From Cylicocyclus nassatus (Eukaryota > Nematoda > Chromadorea > Rhabditida > Strongylidae), in NCBI GenBank assembly GCA_958299035.1, contig CATQJL010000326.1:1192232-1256231 (forward strand): DNA of 64,000 nucleotides, in the 5' to 3' direction. Below, piece after piece: positions 27,278-36,786 of this stretch. Within the stretch, counting starts at the first letter, position 1. Each line of letters starts with the position of its first letter. The translations under genes were made by a program, and so were the position numbers. Below the pieces are notes generated by a model. That model did not search any database. It was not told the DNA's origin and saw only the letters and a list, made by a program, of their open reading frames with translations.

Positions 27278-30200
27278 TATTTATTTATTTAAATGCACCA
27301 AAAAGTGCTCTTTGATCCTGATGGAGCGGTTAGTAACAAACACAATATATCACCATCGCATGGTTAGTCAAACACACATGAAAACACGTATGAACCAATC
27401 GTTGGCATGTACTCTGCAGGAAGCACAGAAAAACTTAAGGCTCCAACTTGTCCTTGAGATTATCTTTGGGTATAAAGGCCAGAGTTGTTACTCTGGTGTA
27501 TAGCATATTAAACTAACTGTTAATCTCAATGCCTTTCAGAAATTAAAGTCCCTATTTTGTGGAGGCCAGCGAGCCTACGGGCGGAAGCTAGCTGGTTAAA
27601 GCCCCGGAGAAGGATGAGTGAATTTTTGAAAGTACAATGAGACTAACAGAGCTAGACAGGACAAAAAAAGCACACGAACGGAAACCGTTTGAGGCCCATG
27701 CACTACAAGTACCGGTTGATAGCATCGAAAAAAAGCAGCGGATCATGCCAAAGAAAGGATGGCAAAATGATTCAAAAAAAAAATCTACTCCACATCATCG
27801 ATTCCCATTAACTGCAATAAATCTACTTTCTTCAACGCCGTTTTCAATTGAGCCACTGAATTTAAAGCTAAGAATGGTGGTGGAAGTTTATTCAAGATCG
27901 AGGCTGCTCGGTAAAAGAAGTTGTTGCGTTGCAACGAGATGTTGTGCCTTCCAAACCTAGAAACAACCAGGTTAAAAGAGGCCCTGCGTTCACTGATAGG
28001 TTGGAAAACCCAGTATTTACTGGGTTTCAAACCCACCTCGGCTCGCAGAACTTTGAAGGCCATAAGAGTATCTGCTAACAATCTTCTGTAGAAAAGAGTT
28101 TTGAGACCTAACTTGCGAATTCTGGTTGTGTAGTTTGGCAAGGCGAAAGGGTAATTCGGATTGGGAAATGCGCGATAGAAAACAATCTTAGTAAATATTC
28201 TTTGAATTTTTTCAATTTTATCAATATCTTTTTTCAAAGTAGGGTTCCATACAAAGCTGCAATACTCCACAACTGGCAGAACAAATGTTTTATAGATTTT
28301 CAGAAGAAGTTTAGGATCTGAAGATTGCACGCTGCGCATTATCGCATACAATATTCGAGTTCCTCGAGAGGCAATTTCGTCTATTTGACACGAGTATCTC
28401 AGTCTAGAATCTGTGAGAACTCCCAGGTCTTTGACCAGGAATTTACATTCGAGATCAAAGCTGCTATCAATTGAATGGTAAGGGGTTCTGCCAATGGGAA
28501 TAGTACAACTTTTGGAGTAATTTACTTTGATGTTCCATCTATCCGCCCAATCAATCATTCGAGAAATTGAGCTACGAAGTGCTGCATGAGCATTCCCCTT
28601 GTCGCACTGGTCATAGATGATATATATTTTAACATCATCAGCGTACGCAGCCACTCTAACTCGTGGATCTGTGATAAGACAGGCTGGCAGGTCAATGGTA
28701 TAAATAATAAAGAGAATCGGTGACAGAATACTGCCTTGAGGAACTCCCGATTTACAAGGTCTAGCCGCAGAAATTCTGTCGAGTACACGAACAGAGAAGG
28801 TTCTGTCCTGAAGATAGGATTCGAACCATCTCAGTAGTGAACCTCTCACTCCCAAGCTCTCCAGCTTAGACAAAAGAAGATTGTGATCAACTGTGTCGAA
28901 AGCCTTACTCAGATCAAAATAGACTACATCTACAGACTTATTCAGACTCAATCCTTCTGTCCAATCAAATTGGACGTCAAGAAGTTGTGTACCGGTAGAT
29001 CGGCCTTGCAGAAATCCATGTTGTTGCTCAGGCAGACAATTTAGTTTATCAAGCCAATGCAACAAATTTCTAACAATTATTTTTTCTAATATTTTGCAAG
29101 GAGTCGGGAGTATACTTATTGGTCTATAGTCAGAGAGCTTGGGATTGAGGGATGTCTTGGGGAGAGGAGTAACAATGGCGGATTTCCAGAGGTGAGGAAC
29201 TTCTGCATTCATCAAGGATATATTATAGATGTGGGTTAATGGAAGTACTAGCTCATCAGCAAACATCTTGTAAAAGATAGGAGGTATGTTGTCAGATGTG
29301 ATAGACAACGTTGGGCTTACTTTTTTCAAAAGTTGCCGTATGGACGAAGGGTCTATCCTTGGTAAAGGGCAACAACCCAAGGATCTGTTCATCAATATGG
29401 GACATGATGCAGAAGGTTCTGAGAACACGGAGGAAAACTGATCTGCCAAAGCTTCAGCTTTGGAGATGGAAGTATTGTATATATTGCCATTAGAGTCTTC
29501 CAAAGGTCCGAAGAATTTGTTTTCTTTCAAATGTTTTTTCAGATGGGCCCAAAGATTACATTTGCCAGCATTTCTGAACATTCTCTTTTCCTTCTGTTTC
29601 AAGTAACGCCTCAAATGCCTTGATAACTCCTTCGAGACAATTTTGTACTCTGTATTGTTTAGGGGATCATTAAGGCTCAAAAACAGTCTAATTCTCTGCA
29701 TCCAAAGATTTTTCATGTGCTGAGGATAACGTAAAAAGGAAGGTTGTCTTTTCTTTATGGGAACGTATTTTTCAATCAAGTCGTGTATTATATTGAGAAA
29801 GCGATTGTAAAGATCATCGATGTTGGAGTATCCATCAAACACGCTAAACCAATCAATATTTGACAATGCATCTTTTATGGATCTCAAGTCAGCTTTAGAG
29901 TAGTCGCGTATAGACGAATGCTCAGGTATATCATCATGACCAGTAGACAAGGCTATATTGAAAGACACTATATTATGATCAGAGCTTCCCAAGGGAGGAT
30001 ATATTTGTATCTCAGTAACAGTCTCACTCTTAGCAAATATAAGATCTAGAATAGAGGTTCCCCTAGTAGGAGCTTTAACCAGTTGTGGAAGCCCCAGACA
30101 TTCAAAAAGCGAAACAAAGCGAGCGGAGGAGGATGATGAGATTGCTTTCATTTCTGTCCAGTCAACATCATTTAGATTGAAATCGCCAAGAAAAATGATA

Positions 30201-30496
30201 TTTCGAGTAGACGTGGCTAAGTTTTCCAAAATGCCAATAAGTTGTTCATCAGAGACAGACGTTTGACTGGGTGGCCGGTAGAGCAGTACAAATCTGGTAA
30301 AGTTATCGGCACCAAAGATAAGGTCAAAAGCAATCAGGTTCGTTGGCACAAAGTGCCTCTGCTCGATAGTACGAAAAACGAGATCATGTCGAATCAATAC
30401 ACATACTCCCCCTCCTCTTCTTTTTTTGCGATCATTACGCAAAATGTTGTACGGAAGATCGCTCAAAATCTCTGCATCATTGGTTGGTTGGTTGCA
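27278..30496 (-). mobile_element. CR1/Jockey-type LINE, 5'-truncated
   Basis: The minus-strand element has a 920-codon frame, a 3' UTR of about 490 nt and a terminal (AAAT)n stretch at about 27278-27294. That tail type is usual for CR1/Jockey-clade LINEs rather than poly-A LINEs. The 5' edge is at the GC-rich palindrome starting at 30497, where identifiable LINE sequence stops inside the endonuclease domain. The reading frame has no internal stop, so the copy is young or under recent constraint. Confidence 0.85.
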
Positions 30497-30547
30497 TTTG
30501 GTTGCCCAAATAGGTTGAAGGCTGTTGCGCACGCGGCGCGCGGGCAA
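27785..30547 (-). CDS. LINE ORF2-like endonuclease/reverse transcriptase, N-terminally truncated
   Basis: The frame is 920 residues. The first 15-20 are contributed by an inserted palindrome, so the annotated Met is not the original start. An APE-type endonuclease follows: GGGVCVLIR near 47, LGDFNLNDVDW near 119, SSDHNIVSF near 190. The N-terminal endonuclease strands with the usual catalytic N and E residues are missing. The reverse transcriptase spans about 400-720: YRPISILPTPCKILEKI, QHGFLQGRSTGTQLLDV, YFDLSKAFDTVDH (near 545), GVPQGSILSPILF, and the catalytic AYADDVKIY (near 634). The thumb and C-terminal region follow and end GIDDVE. The RT catalytic aspartates are all present, but the missing endonuclease N-terminus and 5' UTR make autonomous movement unlikely. 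Confidence 0.9.
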   Translation of the reverse strand: MPARRVRNSLQPIWATKCNQPTNDAEILSDLPYNILRNDRKKRRGGGVCVLIRHDLVFRTIEQRHFVPTNLIAFDLIFGADNFTRFVLLYRPPSQTSVSDEQLIGILENLATSTRNIIFLGDFNLNDVDWTEMKAISSSSSARFVSLFECLGLPQLVKAPTRGTSILDLIFAKSETVTEIQIYPPLGSSDHNIVSFNIALSTGHDDIPEHSSIRDYSKADLRSIKDALSNIDWFSVFDGYSNIDDLYNRFLNIIHDLIEKYVPIKKRQPSFLRYPQHMKNLWMQRIRLFLSLNDPLNNTEYKIVSKELSRHLRRYLKQKEKRMFRNAGKCNLWAHLKKHLKENKFFGPLEDSNGNIYNTSISKAEALADQFSSVFSEPSASCPILMNRSLGCCPLPRIDPSSIRQLLKKVSPTLSITSDNIPPIFYKMFADELVLPLTHIYNISLMNAEVPHLWKSAIVTPLPKTSLNPKLSDYRPISILPTPCKILEKIIVRNLLHWLDKLNCLPEQQHGFLQGRSTGTQLLDVQFDWTEGLSLNKSVDVVYFDLSKAFDTVDHNLLLSKLESLGVRGSLLRWFESYLQDRTFSVRVLDRISAARPCKSGVPQGSILSPILFIIYTIDLPACLITDPRVRVAAYADDVKIYIIYDQCDKGNAHAALRSSISRMIDWADRWNIKVNYSKSCTIPIGRTPYHSIDSSFDLECKFLVKDLGVLTDSRLRYSCQIDEIASRGTRILYAIMRSVQSSDPKLLLKIYKTFVLPVVEYCSFVWNPTLKKDIDKIEKIQRIFTKIVFYRAFPNPNYPFALPNYTTRIRKLGLKTLFYRRLLADTLMAFKVLRAEVGLKPSKYWVFQPISERRASFNLVVSRFGRHNISLQRNNFFYRAASILNKLPPPFLALNSVAQLKTALKKVDLLQLMGIDDVE

Positions 30548-30690
30548 TTGTCAACCACCGGGCGCGCGTACGCTCGGTCAGCGCGCGCGCAGCTCCAGTG
30601 GATGACCGCTAACCAAGCGTGCGCGCGCCCGGTGGTTGACAATTGCCCGCGCGCCGCGTGCGCGACAACCTTCAACCTATTTGGGCAACC
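30497..30690. mobile_element. GC-rich palindromic MITE truncating the LINE
   Basis: GGTTGCCCAAATAGGTTGAA at the left pairs with TTCAACCTATTTGGGCAACC at the right. The arms (about 90 bp) include the GCGCGCGGGCAATTGTCAAC / GTTGACAATTGCCCGCGCGC pair, with a short spacer around 30595. It is nearly perfect and much richer in GC than its surroundings, which points to a recent insertion. Confidence 0.8.
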
Positions 30691-30748
30691 GCCTTCGTCA
30701 TGCAGCAGATATTACCTCACGCTTGAATCTATGTCAGCTTCTGCCACT

Positions 30749-31203
30749 TTAGAGGCAATGTCCAAGCAAAAAGTCGATTTTGAGATTTTGTGCTTACCCG
30801 GGCCTATTCGCCATGCTGAATCCGATAAACCACACTGGCGAGCGCGAAAACGCCAAAAAAGGCCCTAACGCAGGAGGGAAATCGCAGGTGGGTGGAGCCG
30901 TTCACACCGCGACGTCACTCTCCCAGGCTTTAGGAGCGATCTTCTCGGTTCTGATTTCATGTCATGCGTTTCGCAGTCGGCTGGTGGTGATGTTAGGGCG
31001 ATTAGCGTAAGCGAGAAGATCGCTCCTGAGGAACAGTGACGCCACGGTGTGAACGGCCCCGCCCACTTGCGACTTCCCTCCTGTGTTAGAGCCTTTCGTC
31101 GTTTTCGCGCTCTTCAATGTTGTTTAACGGATTCAGCATGGCGAATAGGCCCGGGTAAGCATAAAATCTCAAAAATCGACTTTCTGCTTGGACACTGCCT
31201 TTA
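30749..31203. mobile_element. AAAGGCAGTGTCC-family MITE, copy 2
   Basis: The ends are AGAGGCAATGTCCAAGCAAA and TTGGACACTGCCTTTAA. Long arms pair TACCCGGGCCTATTCGCCAT, GGCGAGCGCGAAAACG and GGAGCGATCTTCTCG with their complements. It has the same internal sequence as 12840-13301, with which it shares the CCCGGGCC/GAGCGCGAAAAC blocks. Confidence 0.85.
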
Positions 31204-31233
31204 AGCTCTGGTGCGCTCCAACCTATACCAGAT

Positions 31234-31820
31234 ACTCAGATAATCGCCGGGGGCAGGCGGTCCGCAAACTCGCGCTCTTCTGCAGGCGGTCAGCAGAATT
31301 TTGGGGGGTGGCCAAACCTTCAGCAGGCGGCACTTCCTTTACGGTCGCATATTCTGCCAGCGGGCAACAATACAGCATTTTCTGCAAGCGCTCGGCAAAT
31401 AATTTCTTTCAGCGAGCGCTGGGTTAACTTTCAGCAAACGCTAGGACTCTTTTAACGCAGTTTCGGGCATACGCCGAGTAAAGATGAGACTCTATGTGGC
31501 AGAGGTCTCACGATGATTTAATTATTCAAGTTTGAGGTACCTTCTTTCAGCGGAAGGTACCTACGGGCTGTGCGGTCCTTCACAAAGGACCGTGCGGCCC
31601 CAATATTTCTGCATATTCTCGCGGAAAGTCCGCGAGAATGGGCCACTGCGCCGCAGCTAATCCATAGAAAAACCACGATACTTTTTCGAGCATTCCTCTA
31701 AAAATTGGCCAACATTCTTTCAAATTTCTGCAAGCGGACCGCATGAAACCAGCGAACTATTTTTTCGGTGCCCGCTTGCTCAAAATTCGCATGGCCGCTT
31801 GCCCCGGCGATTATCTGAGT
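31234..31820. mobile_element. ACTCAGA-ended MITE A
   Basis: The left end ACTCAGATAATCGCCGGGGG and right end CCCCGGCGATTATCTGAGT are inverted. The interior has runs of AGCGGGCAAC/CAGGCGG-type sequence but no frame of note. It lies 30 bp from the preceding MITE and 5 bp from its relative at 31826. Confidence 0.75.
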
Positions 31821-31825
31821 GATAT

Positions 31826-32146
31826 ACTCAGACAATCGCCGGGGGCAGGCGGGCACCGGAAAAATAGATTGCTGATCTCTCGCACCCCGCTCGCGGATTT
31901 TTTGGAAAGCAATCAGGACTTTTCGGAAGACCGCTTGCTGAGTTCTCGATTCCTCAGAGATTCAGCAATATATCTGCAAAAGATAAGAGCGAAAAAAATT
32001 CAACAGGCGGTCTCTCAAAAATCCGCTGACTCAGCAAGCGGTCTTCCGAAAAGTCCTGATTGCTTTGCAAAAAATCCGCGAGCGGGGTGCGAGAAATCAG
32101 AAATCTATTTTTCCGGTGCCCGCCTGCCCCCAGCGATTGTCTGAGT
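31826..32146. mobile_element. ACTCAGA-ended MITE B, near-perfect hairpin
   Basis: The left end ACTCAGACAATCGCCGGGGG and right end CCCCAGCGATTGTCTGAGT are inverted. The arms extend about 140 bp each (GCAGGCGGGCACCGGAAAAA with its complement; GGACTTTTCGGAAGACCGC with GCGGTCTTCCGAAAAGTCC), so nearly the whole element is a hairpin. Confidence 0.85.
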
Positions 32147-32159
32147 AGTTAAAACGACC

Positions 32160-32320
32160 GGAAAATTCCGTCGAACGAATGAATAATAATCGGCTTTTGA
32201 AAAATATTCGAGCGAACGAATATTATTCGATCTGTGATCAGATTATACGAATTCGAATATTCGAATATCGGGGTTGGTCGAATATTCGACTATTCGAATA
32301 ATTCGAATAATCTAACACCT
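32160..32320. repeat. AATATTCGAA-rich low-complexity tract 1
   Basis: The tract is a degenerate array of ATTCGAATA-type palindromes, for example AATTCGAATATTCGAATATC and GAATATTCGACTATTCG. A second tract lies at 38885-39185. Confidence 0.65.
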
Positions 32321-32778
32321 CAAACAGTGCTGGTTTTTTCTTTGTTGCGGTTTTCTGCAAAAGGAAAAAATCAATCGCTATATTTGATTTAGATTTGTAG
32401 TAATTATATGTGTAGCAAGTGGTAGAATGACTGGGTTATCGTTGGTCAGGGATCCACCTAGGAAACAGAAGAATTTCACTCAAACATGTAGTTCAAGGTG
32501 TTCATGGTCTTTTAAGACGGCTACTAAGCCTTATTTTGTAATCGTTTCAAGTCCCCATTCATTCTTCCTTACAGAATTTTTTCCCGAAGCTACACAGAAC
32601 TTTTTCCCAAAGCTAAATTGACATGAATAACCTTTTAGATTGGGTAGTTGTTTGTAACTTATTCGTAATGGTCAGCATTGCGTGAATTTCAAGACTAGCA
32701 CTGGAGAAGCACGAGGAAGGTCTACAGTAATAGAATCAGTGAATTTCTGTGCTGTTGTCCCGAAAGTTTTGTCCGTTT

Positions 32779-34938
32779 TCAAACTTCTATAAAACCACGC
32801 ATAATAAAGATCTGAATGAGTTTCAACGTGCGTTCAATGCAGCTTTTCCTTCTCTTTTTTAAGAATATATTAATATATTTTCGAACCACAATCTTGCACG
32901 CTTTCTTTGATAATTGCCGGAATTCTCCATCCGTGACAATTCTCGCGTCTTGACCCTTGGAGACCAGGAAACTGACGACAGGTCTTCTCCCACCTCCATA
33001 GAAGCAGTGCTGTTGCACCATTGATGGCCGATTTCCACCTTGGCTACCCGCATCGTGGCAATCATCTACCAAATCAAGAGGTTGTCCTTGCATCCACCTA
33101 CGACTATACCTGAAAATAGAATTAAGGGGTCTAATACGATATTTGTGGCTCTTAGTACGTGATTCAGCACCAGACTCGGTTGTCTTCACGTCATTTCTTA
33201 AACTAGGGCATTGTGAATTTCGATTTAGTCGATTCCTGGCGGCTTTTGACAACCTGTCTCTCTTGGCTCTCTTGAGCTGTCGCTCTAGGGACCGCACAGG
33301 ATTGCAGATCCTCGTGTTCTCCCCCGCCACGGTGAGCTTGGCCCCTGCCAAGTTAACGTCGTGCTGAAAGCGACTGCTCCTGCTCTTTGTACTCGAGGCT
33401 ACTTTACAGTTCGCGACCTCTTCCCGTACTCCTTTACGATTAGGAGACATCTCGGTTAGCGGTGCAGTCTCGAGCTGTTGTTTCCGCTTTCTCCGTTTTC
33501 TTGGAACACCGACTTGGACGAATTTTTCGACAACTGTCCTTCTTGTGCCATTATGAGTGTTTCTCAAATAAGCGATAGATGGCCCAAGTTGCGGTAGCGC
33601 ATTTGTTCCGAGCACAACTCTGCCATCTCCTCCCTCTCTAACGAAGAAGGCTACTCTGTGCTTGGTGCTACTCTCGACTTGCAAGGTGAGCTTCACCGCT
33701 CCCTTGAACTTTATCCGTTTCCCGGAGGCATCGTATGCGGAAGGTAACTGCTGAATCGGGATTTCTTCAACGTCCGCGTTCAGATCAAATCCCTTTTTCA
33801 TGCTCGTCATTAGCAATCTCAGGGGGATGATGCTGATTTGAGAGCCTGTATCTACCATGGCTCTTCGAAACAATCCCAGCAAAGGTACATTTAGCACCAT
33901 TTGCTTCCCAAACAGCTGATTCTTCCTCGATCGCGTCCTTGCCGAGCTGCAAATCCATCGATCCAAAGATGCCGTGAAGTTACTTGCGCACTGTTCAAGT
34001 TTCTTTGCTGACGCTGAGGTTTTCCTTTCTCCACACTCGCGACTATAATGTCCTGGTTTGTTACAGTTGTAACAGCGTGGCCACCTTTTGCAAGATGTTG
34101 CCAAAGTATCTTGCATAACACAATTTTTTTCCACAACTGGAGTCTGGCTCTCGTTAACGGATGTATCGGCATATGCATTTAGCACGACCTGTTCCGTGCT
34201 TTGTTGCACCGCCACAGCCATCTCTCTGCTACGTTCGCAGCGCAACGCCATAGCTTTCACCAGCTCATACGCGCATTCCCTCGGCGCTGTCTCTACGGTG
34301 GTGAACATCTGGAAGTATTCAGGCCAGTCCCTCAACTGCAAAACCAATTCTGCAGCTCTTATCCATGAGAGCTGCTTGTCTGTGGTGTCTGGGTACGCTA
34401 ACCGCGTAAGCCTCTCTAACTCAAGACAAAAGGCTGTAATGTCCTTTGTTATCCGCAGATGTTTGAGTTGTACATACGCAGTTATATGATCAGCAGACTC
34501 ATTTATGCTCCATGTGTTTCGCAGTGCTTCTACAATTTCTTCGAGGGTACTCTCCCGTATCCTTGCTGATAGTGTTTCGGCCACTGCCTTAGGATATCCG
34601 TCCAATTTAGACAGAAAAAGATGTACTAGCATGTCGTTATGCAGTCCAAGTTTACCATACTTCATTATGAATCTGCAGACAAAATCATCGAAGTTCCTTC
34701 CTTGGGGATCTCCATAGAGCTCAACCTCTGGAAGGGCCATTGCTGCCAACACCTCCGCAATATCTGCCTGTGCGACCTCACCCTCGATCGACGGGATTGT
34801 ATGCGGAACCCTTTTCTGACACTCCGGCATTTTCTGCATGGTGTCCATCGGCTTCTTCGATGAAAACAATTCAAGCTCGATATCTGTACGAGATAGAGCT
34901 ATATTTAAATCCAATGTTCTGTGCTTCGCCTGCAGCAC
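32779..34938 (-). CDS. Gag-protease polyprotein of an LTR retrotransposon, pol domains absent
   Basis: The frame is 719 residues. The N-terminal half is gag-like, alpha-helical, with LFLSKLDGYPKAVAETLSAR and WIRAAELVLQLRDWPEYFQM. A CCHC zinc knuckle CYNCNKPGHYSREC lies near 290. A retroviral-type aspartic protease follows with the active site MVDTGSQISIIPLRLL near 362-377, then a VVLGTNAL-like flap/helix segment. After about residue 480 the sequence turns basic and low-complexity, and no reverse transcriptase, RNase H or integrase motif follows. The last 30 residues run into mariner-like terminal sequence. Gag would package element RNA and the protease would mature it; without pol this copy cannot move alone. 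The ORF is open throughout. Start is uncertain, since no strong ATG precedes residue 30. Confidence 0.82.
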   Translation of the reverse strand: MLQAKHRTLDLNIALSRTDIELELFSSKKPMDTMQKMPECQKRVPHTIPSIEGEVAQADIAEVLAAMALPEVELYGDPQGRNFDDFVCRFIMKYGKLGLHNDMLVHLFLSKLDGYPKAVAETLSARIRESTLEEIVEALRNTWSINESADHITAYVQLKHLRITKDITAFCLELERLTRLAYPDTTDKQLSWIRAAELVLQLRDWPEYFQMFTTVETAPRECAYELVKAMALRCERSREMAVAVQQSTEQVVLNAYADTSVNESQTPVVEKNCVMQDTLATSCKRWPRCYNCNKPGHYSRECGERKTSASAKKLEQCASNFTASLDRWICSSARTRSRKNQLFGKQMVLNVPLLGLFRRAMVDTGSQISIIPLRLLMTSMKKGFDLNADVEEIPIQQLPSAYDASGKRIKFKGAVKLTLQVESSTKHRVAFFVREGGDGRVVLGTNALPQLGPSIAYLRNTHNGTRRTVVEKFVQVGVPRKRRKRKQQLETAPLTEMSPNRKGVREEVANCKVASSTKSRSSRFQHDVNLAGAKLTVAGENTRICNPVRSLERQLKRAKRDRLSKAARNRLNRNSQCPSLRNDVKTTESGAESRTKSHKYRIRPLNSIFRYSRRWMQGQPLDLVDDCHDAGSQGGNRPSMVQQHCFYGGGRRPVVSFLVSKGQDARIVTDGEFRQLSKKACKIVVRKYINIFLKKRRKSCIERTLKLIQIFIMRGFIEV

Positions 34939-35260
34939 AAATTCAATTTCGATGATGTATCAGCTCACATTACACACGCGTTTACCCCTCCTCCCTCTAG
35001 GCTAGGTCTTGCGGTGTAGCTGATACAAGCCACAAAGTATACCCCTTGACCAAGAGGGACCTGTCAGTATACAGCACACGCGCCCTGCTCCCTTGTAGAG
35101 GTAAACACGGCGCTGTAACAGACAGCTTCCTCCGGTCCTTTGAGAAGGCTCGATGTGTCACACAACGAGCTCCTCTTTGAATCGGGGATATACACTGCCT
35201 CTGATATAGGCAGGATACTCGCCTTTTCCGCTTACGCGGTCTTATCGGCGGGGTTGGGTT

Positions 35261-35278
35261 GGTTCGGTCCGGCCCCCA
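35261..35278 (-). other. LTR-retrotransposon primer binding site
   Basis: On the minus strand TGGGGGCCGGACCGAACC follows immediately after the LTR's terminal CA. Its complement, GGTTCGGTCCGGCCCCCA, has the layout of a tRNA 3' end (T-arm GGTTCG, acceptor strand, CCA). This is what an 18-nt minus-strand primer site should look like. The particular tRNA cannot be named without a search. Confidence 0.7.
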
Positions 35279-35560
35279 TGTCACGCACTAACCGGGGTCG
35301 TTAGTGCGAGGGCGGATGTCCAGGTGGGGATAGAGAGAGTAATAGAAGAATTCATTAGAGGACTAGAAATAGCAGACAATAACAATAACTAAAACAACGG
35401 CCGGGCGGCCCTATTTATAGCCGCCACGGTACAAAGTACATGGTCAAGATCAAACTCAATAATATTGCCTATAGGTGCCACGGCGTCCATCCTTGACAAT
35501 TCTTATCAAACATTATTTATGCTACATAATCAAGTTTGATTTGCTAAGCAGTTTTGGAAT
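35279..35560 (-). repeat. 5' LTR of the gag-protease element (outer edge approximate)
   Basis: The inner edge is exact: TG on the plus strand (CA on the minus) next to the primer site. The interior carries a minus-strand TATA box, GGCTATAAATAGGG at about 35408-35421, appropriately placed to start transcription into gag. The outer edge was not fixed, because no 3' LTR is present to compare with. I found no second copy of TGTCACGCACTAACC in the window. Confidence 0.55.
35411..35420 (-). promoter_or_regulatory. TATA box in the LTR
   Basis: The minus strand reads CTATAAATAG within a GC-rich context (CGGCGG upstream, GGGCCGCCCGG downstream). It lies about 470 nt upstream of the gag frame. Confidence 0.6.
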
Positions 35561-35728
35561 TTTCGGTACTTTTTGGTAAACGTAATCAAAAAGCCGCAGT
35601 TTTTATCAAACAAATAAGCATAACGAGCTTGGTGAACATCGCCCATGTAATCTAAAATGGGTACAATGTAGCCAAAGGCTTTCTAAAAGTTATCTTCGCT
35701 CTGAAAACATCAGAATAAAAGTTTTTGA

Positions 35729-36579
35729 TCTTATACATAAAGCTGAATGTCTGTCTGTCTGTATGTATGTATAGGCTGTTGCCTGACGAAGGCGCAATAT
35801 CTTCGGGCGCGAACGCGGCTTTATTAGCCGCGGAGCGCATGAGGTGCGGGATTTAGCACGGTGAGGATACGCGCGCGTCGCGTTCGCGCACGCTCAACTA
35901 ATATCGCCATTGCGCCTTCGTCATGCAGCAGCCTTTATGTGTGTACGTATGTGCGGAATAGAAATTTTTATTTCTGACCCGATTTGGACCAAACTTGGCA
36001 CACATACACGTCGGGGCAGGGAGCGGCTCATAGGCTACTTTTCGCCATCGATCCATATCGATTTCATCGATTTTTATCGATTTCTTTGCAGATTTCACCT
36101 ATGTGGGGCTGGGAGTTGGCACAGGGTTGTAAGTGAGCATGGCGATTCCGAATAGAATATTAGTTTTCAGAGTTATTGATTACTTTTATCGATTTTATCG
36201 ATTTTTTGCAAAGTTTGAGCTACAGGGCTGTTAGTTGGCACAGGAGGGTAATCGAGCATGCTACTTTAATCGATTTGATCGATTTCTTCGAAATTTGAGC
36301 TGAAGGGCTGGGAAGTGGTACAGGGGGGTAAGTGAGCATGACGATTCCGAATACACTATTAGTTTTTGGTATTACCTATCGCTTTTATCGATTTTTTCAT
36401 AGTTTGAGCTGAAGGGCTGGGAGTTGGCACATGGGGTAAGTGGGCATGCTGATTTCGAAAACAACACAGGGAACGGGAAATGAAGTGTAGAAGTGGGCAC
36501 AGGGAAAGGCTGTACGAGGATAGGGATGGGACCTTTATTACAGTGTACAGGGCCGAGCGGAGCCGGGTAAGCAAGCTAG
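35729..36579 (+). mobile_element. Helitron-like non-autonomous element, 851 bp, best copy
   Basis: The 5' end is TCTTATACATAAAGCTGAAT after a host A, followed by TGTCTGTCTGTCTG. The 3' end is GGGCCGAGCGGAGCCGGG, eight bases, CTAG, then host T at 36580. The interior carries ATAGAAATTTTTATTTCT and GATTTGGACCAAACTTGGCA blocks shared with the other two copies. It also has three to four diverged repeats of GAGCTG..GGGCTGGGAGTTGGCACAGG. A 160-bp MITE (35774-35933) is inserted near the 5' end. No coding is present. Confidence 0.75.
35774..35933. mobile_element. 160-bp MITE inside the Helitron-like element
   Basis: GGCTGTTGCCTGACGAAGGC and GCCTTCGTCATGCAGCAGCC are imperfect inverted ends. The arms continue through GCGCAATATC / GATATTAG-like and GCGCGAACGC / GCGTTCGCGC blocks. 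The same terminus occurs at 27257 and 30691, so this is a window-wide family. Confidence 0.75.
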
Positions 36580-36786
36580 TGTTCAGTAAAGATTTGGCGT
36601 TACTTCTGAGCTGCTCAAAAGCCGTGGCGATAACATTGCGAAGACAAAGAAGATCAGAGAGCAATTATAGCTGTAAGAAAGAAGATAAAAATTGATATCA
36701 AGTCGTACCTAAGTTGGCCTTGGATTGGTGTTCTGTGAGTTCTAGTGAGCGATGAAAAAAAACGGACAAAACTTTCGGGACAACCT

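Larger units (their letters stand above)
32754..36786. mobile_element. Interval bounded by inverted mariner termini, enclosing retroelement and Helitron-like DNA
   Basis: GTTGTCCCGAAAGTTTTGTC at 32754 is inverted relative to GACAAAACTTTCGGGACAAC at 36765-36784; the 24-bp match includes CCG. The right end is followed by a TA-containing CTAGTA. GGTTGTCCC...GTTTTGTCC is typical of mariner termini. Just inside the left end, the minus frame reads KKRRKSCIE, which resembles the C-terminal KRW-x-KC motif of mariner transposases. The simplest reading is an old mariner copy whose body was replaced or invaded. The left TA is not intact, so the pairing could also be two separate copies. Confidence 0.55.

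Noticed and set aside
30242..30868. 208-codon plus frame
   Set aside because: It is antisense to the LINE endonuclease and runs through the GC-rich palindrome and the next MITE, so it is a shadow frame.
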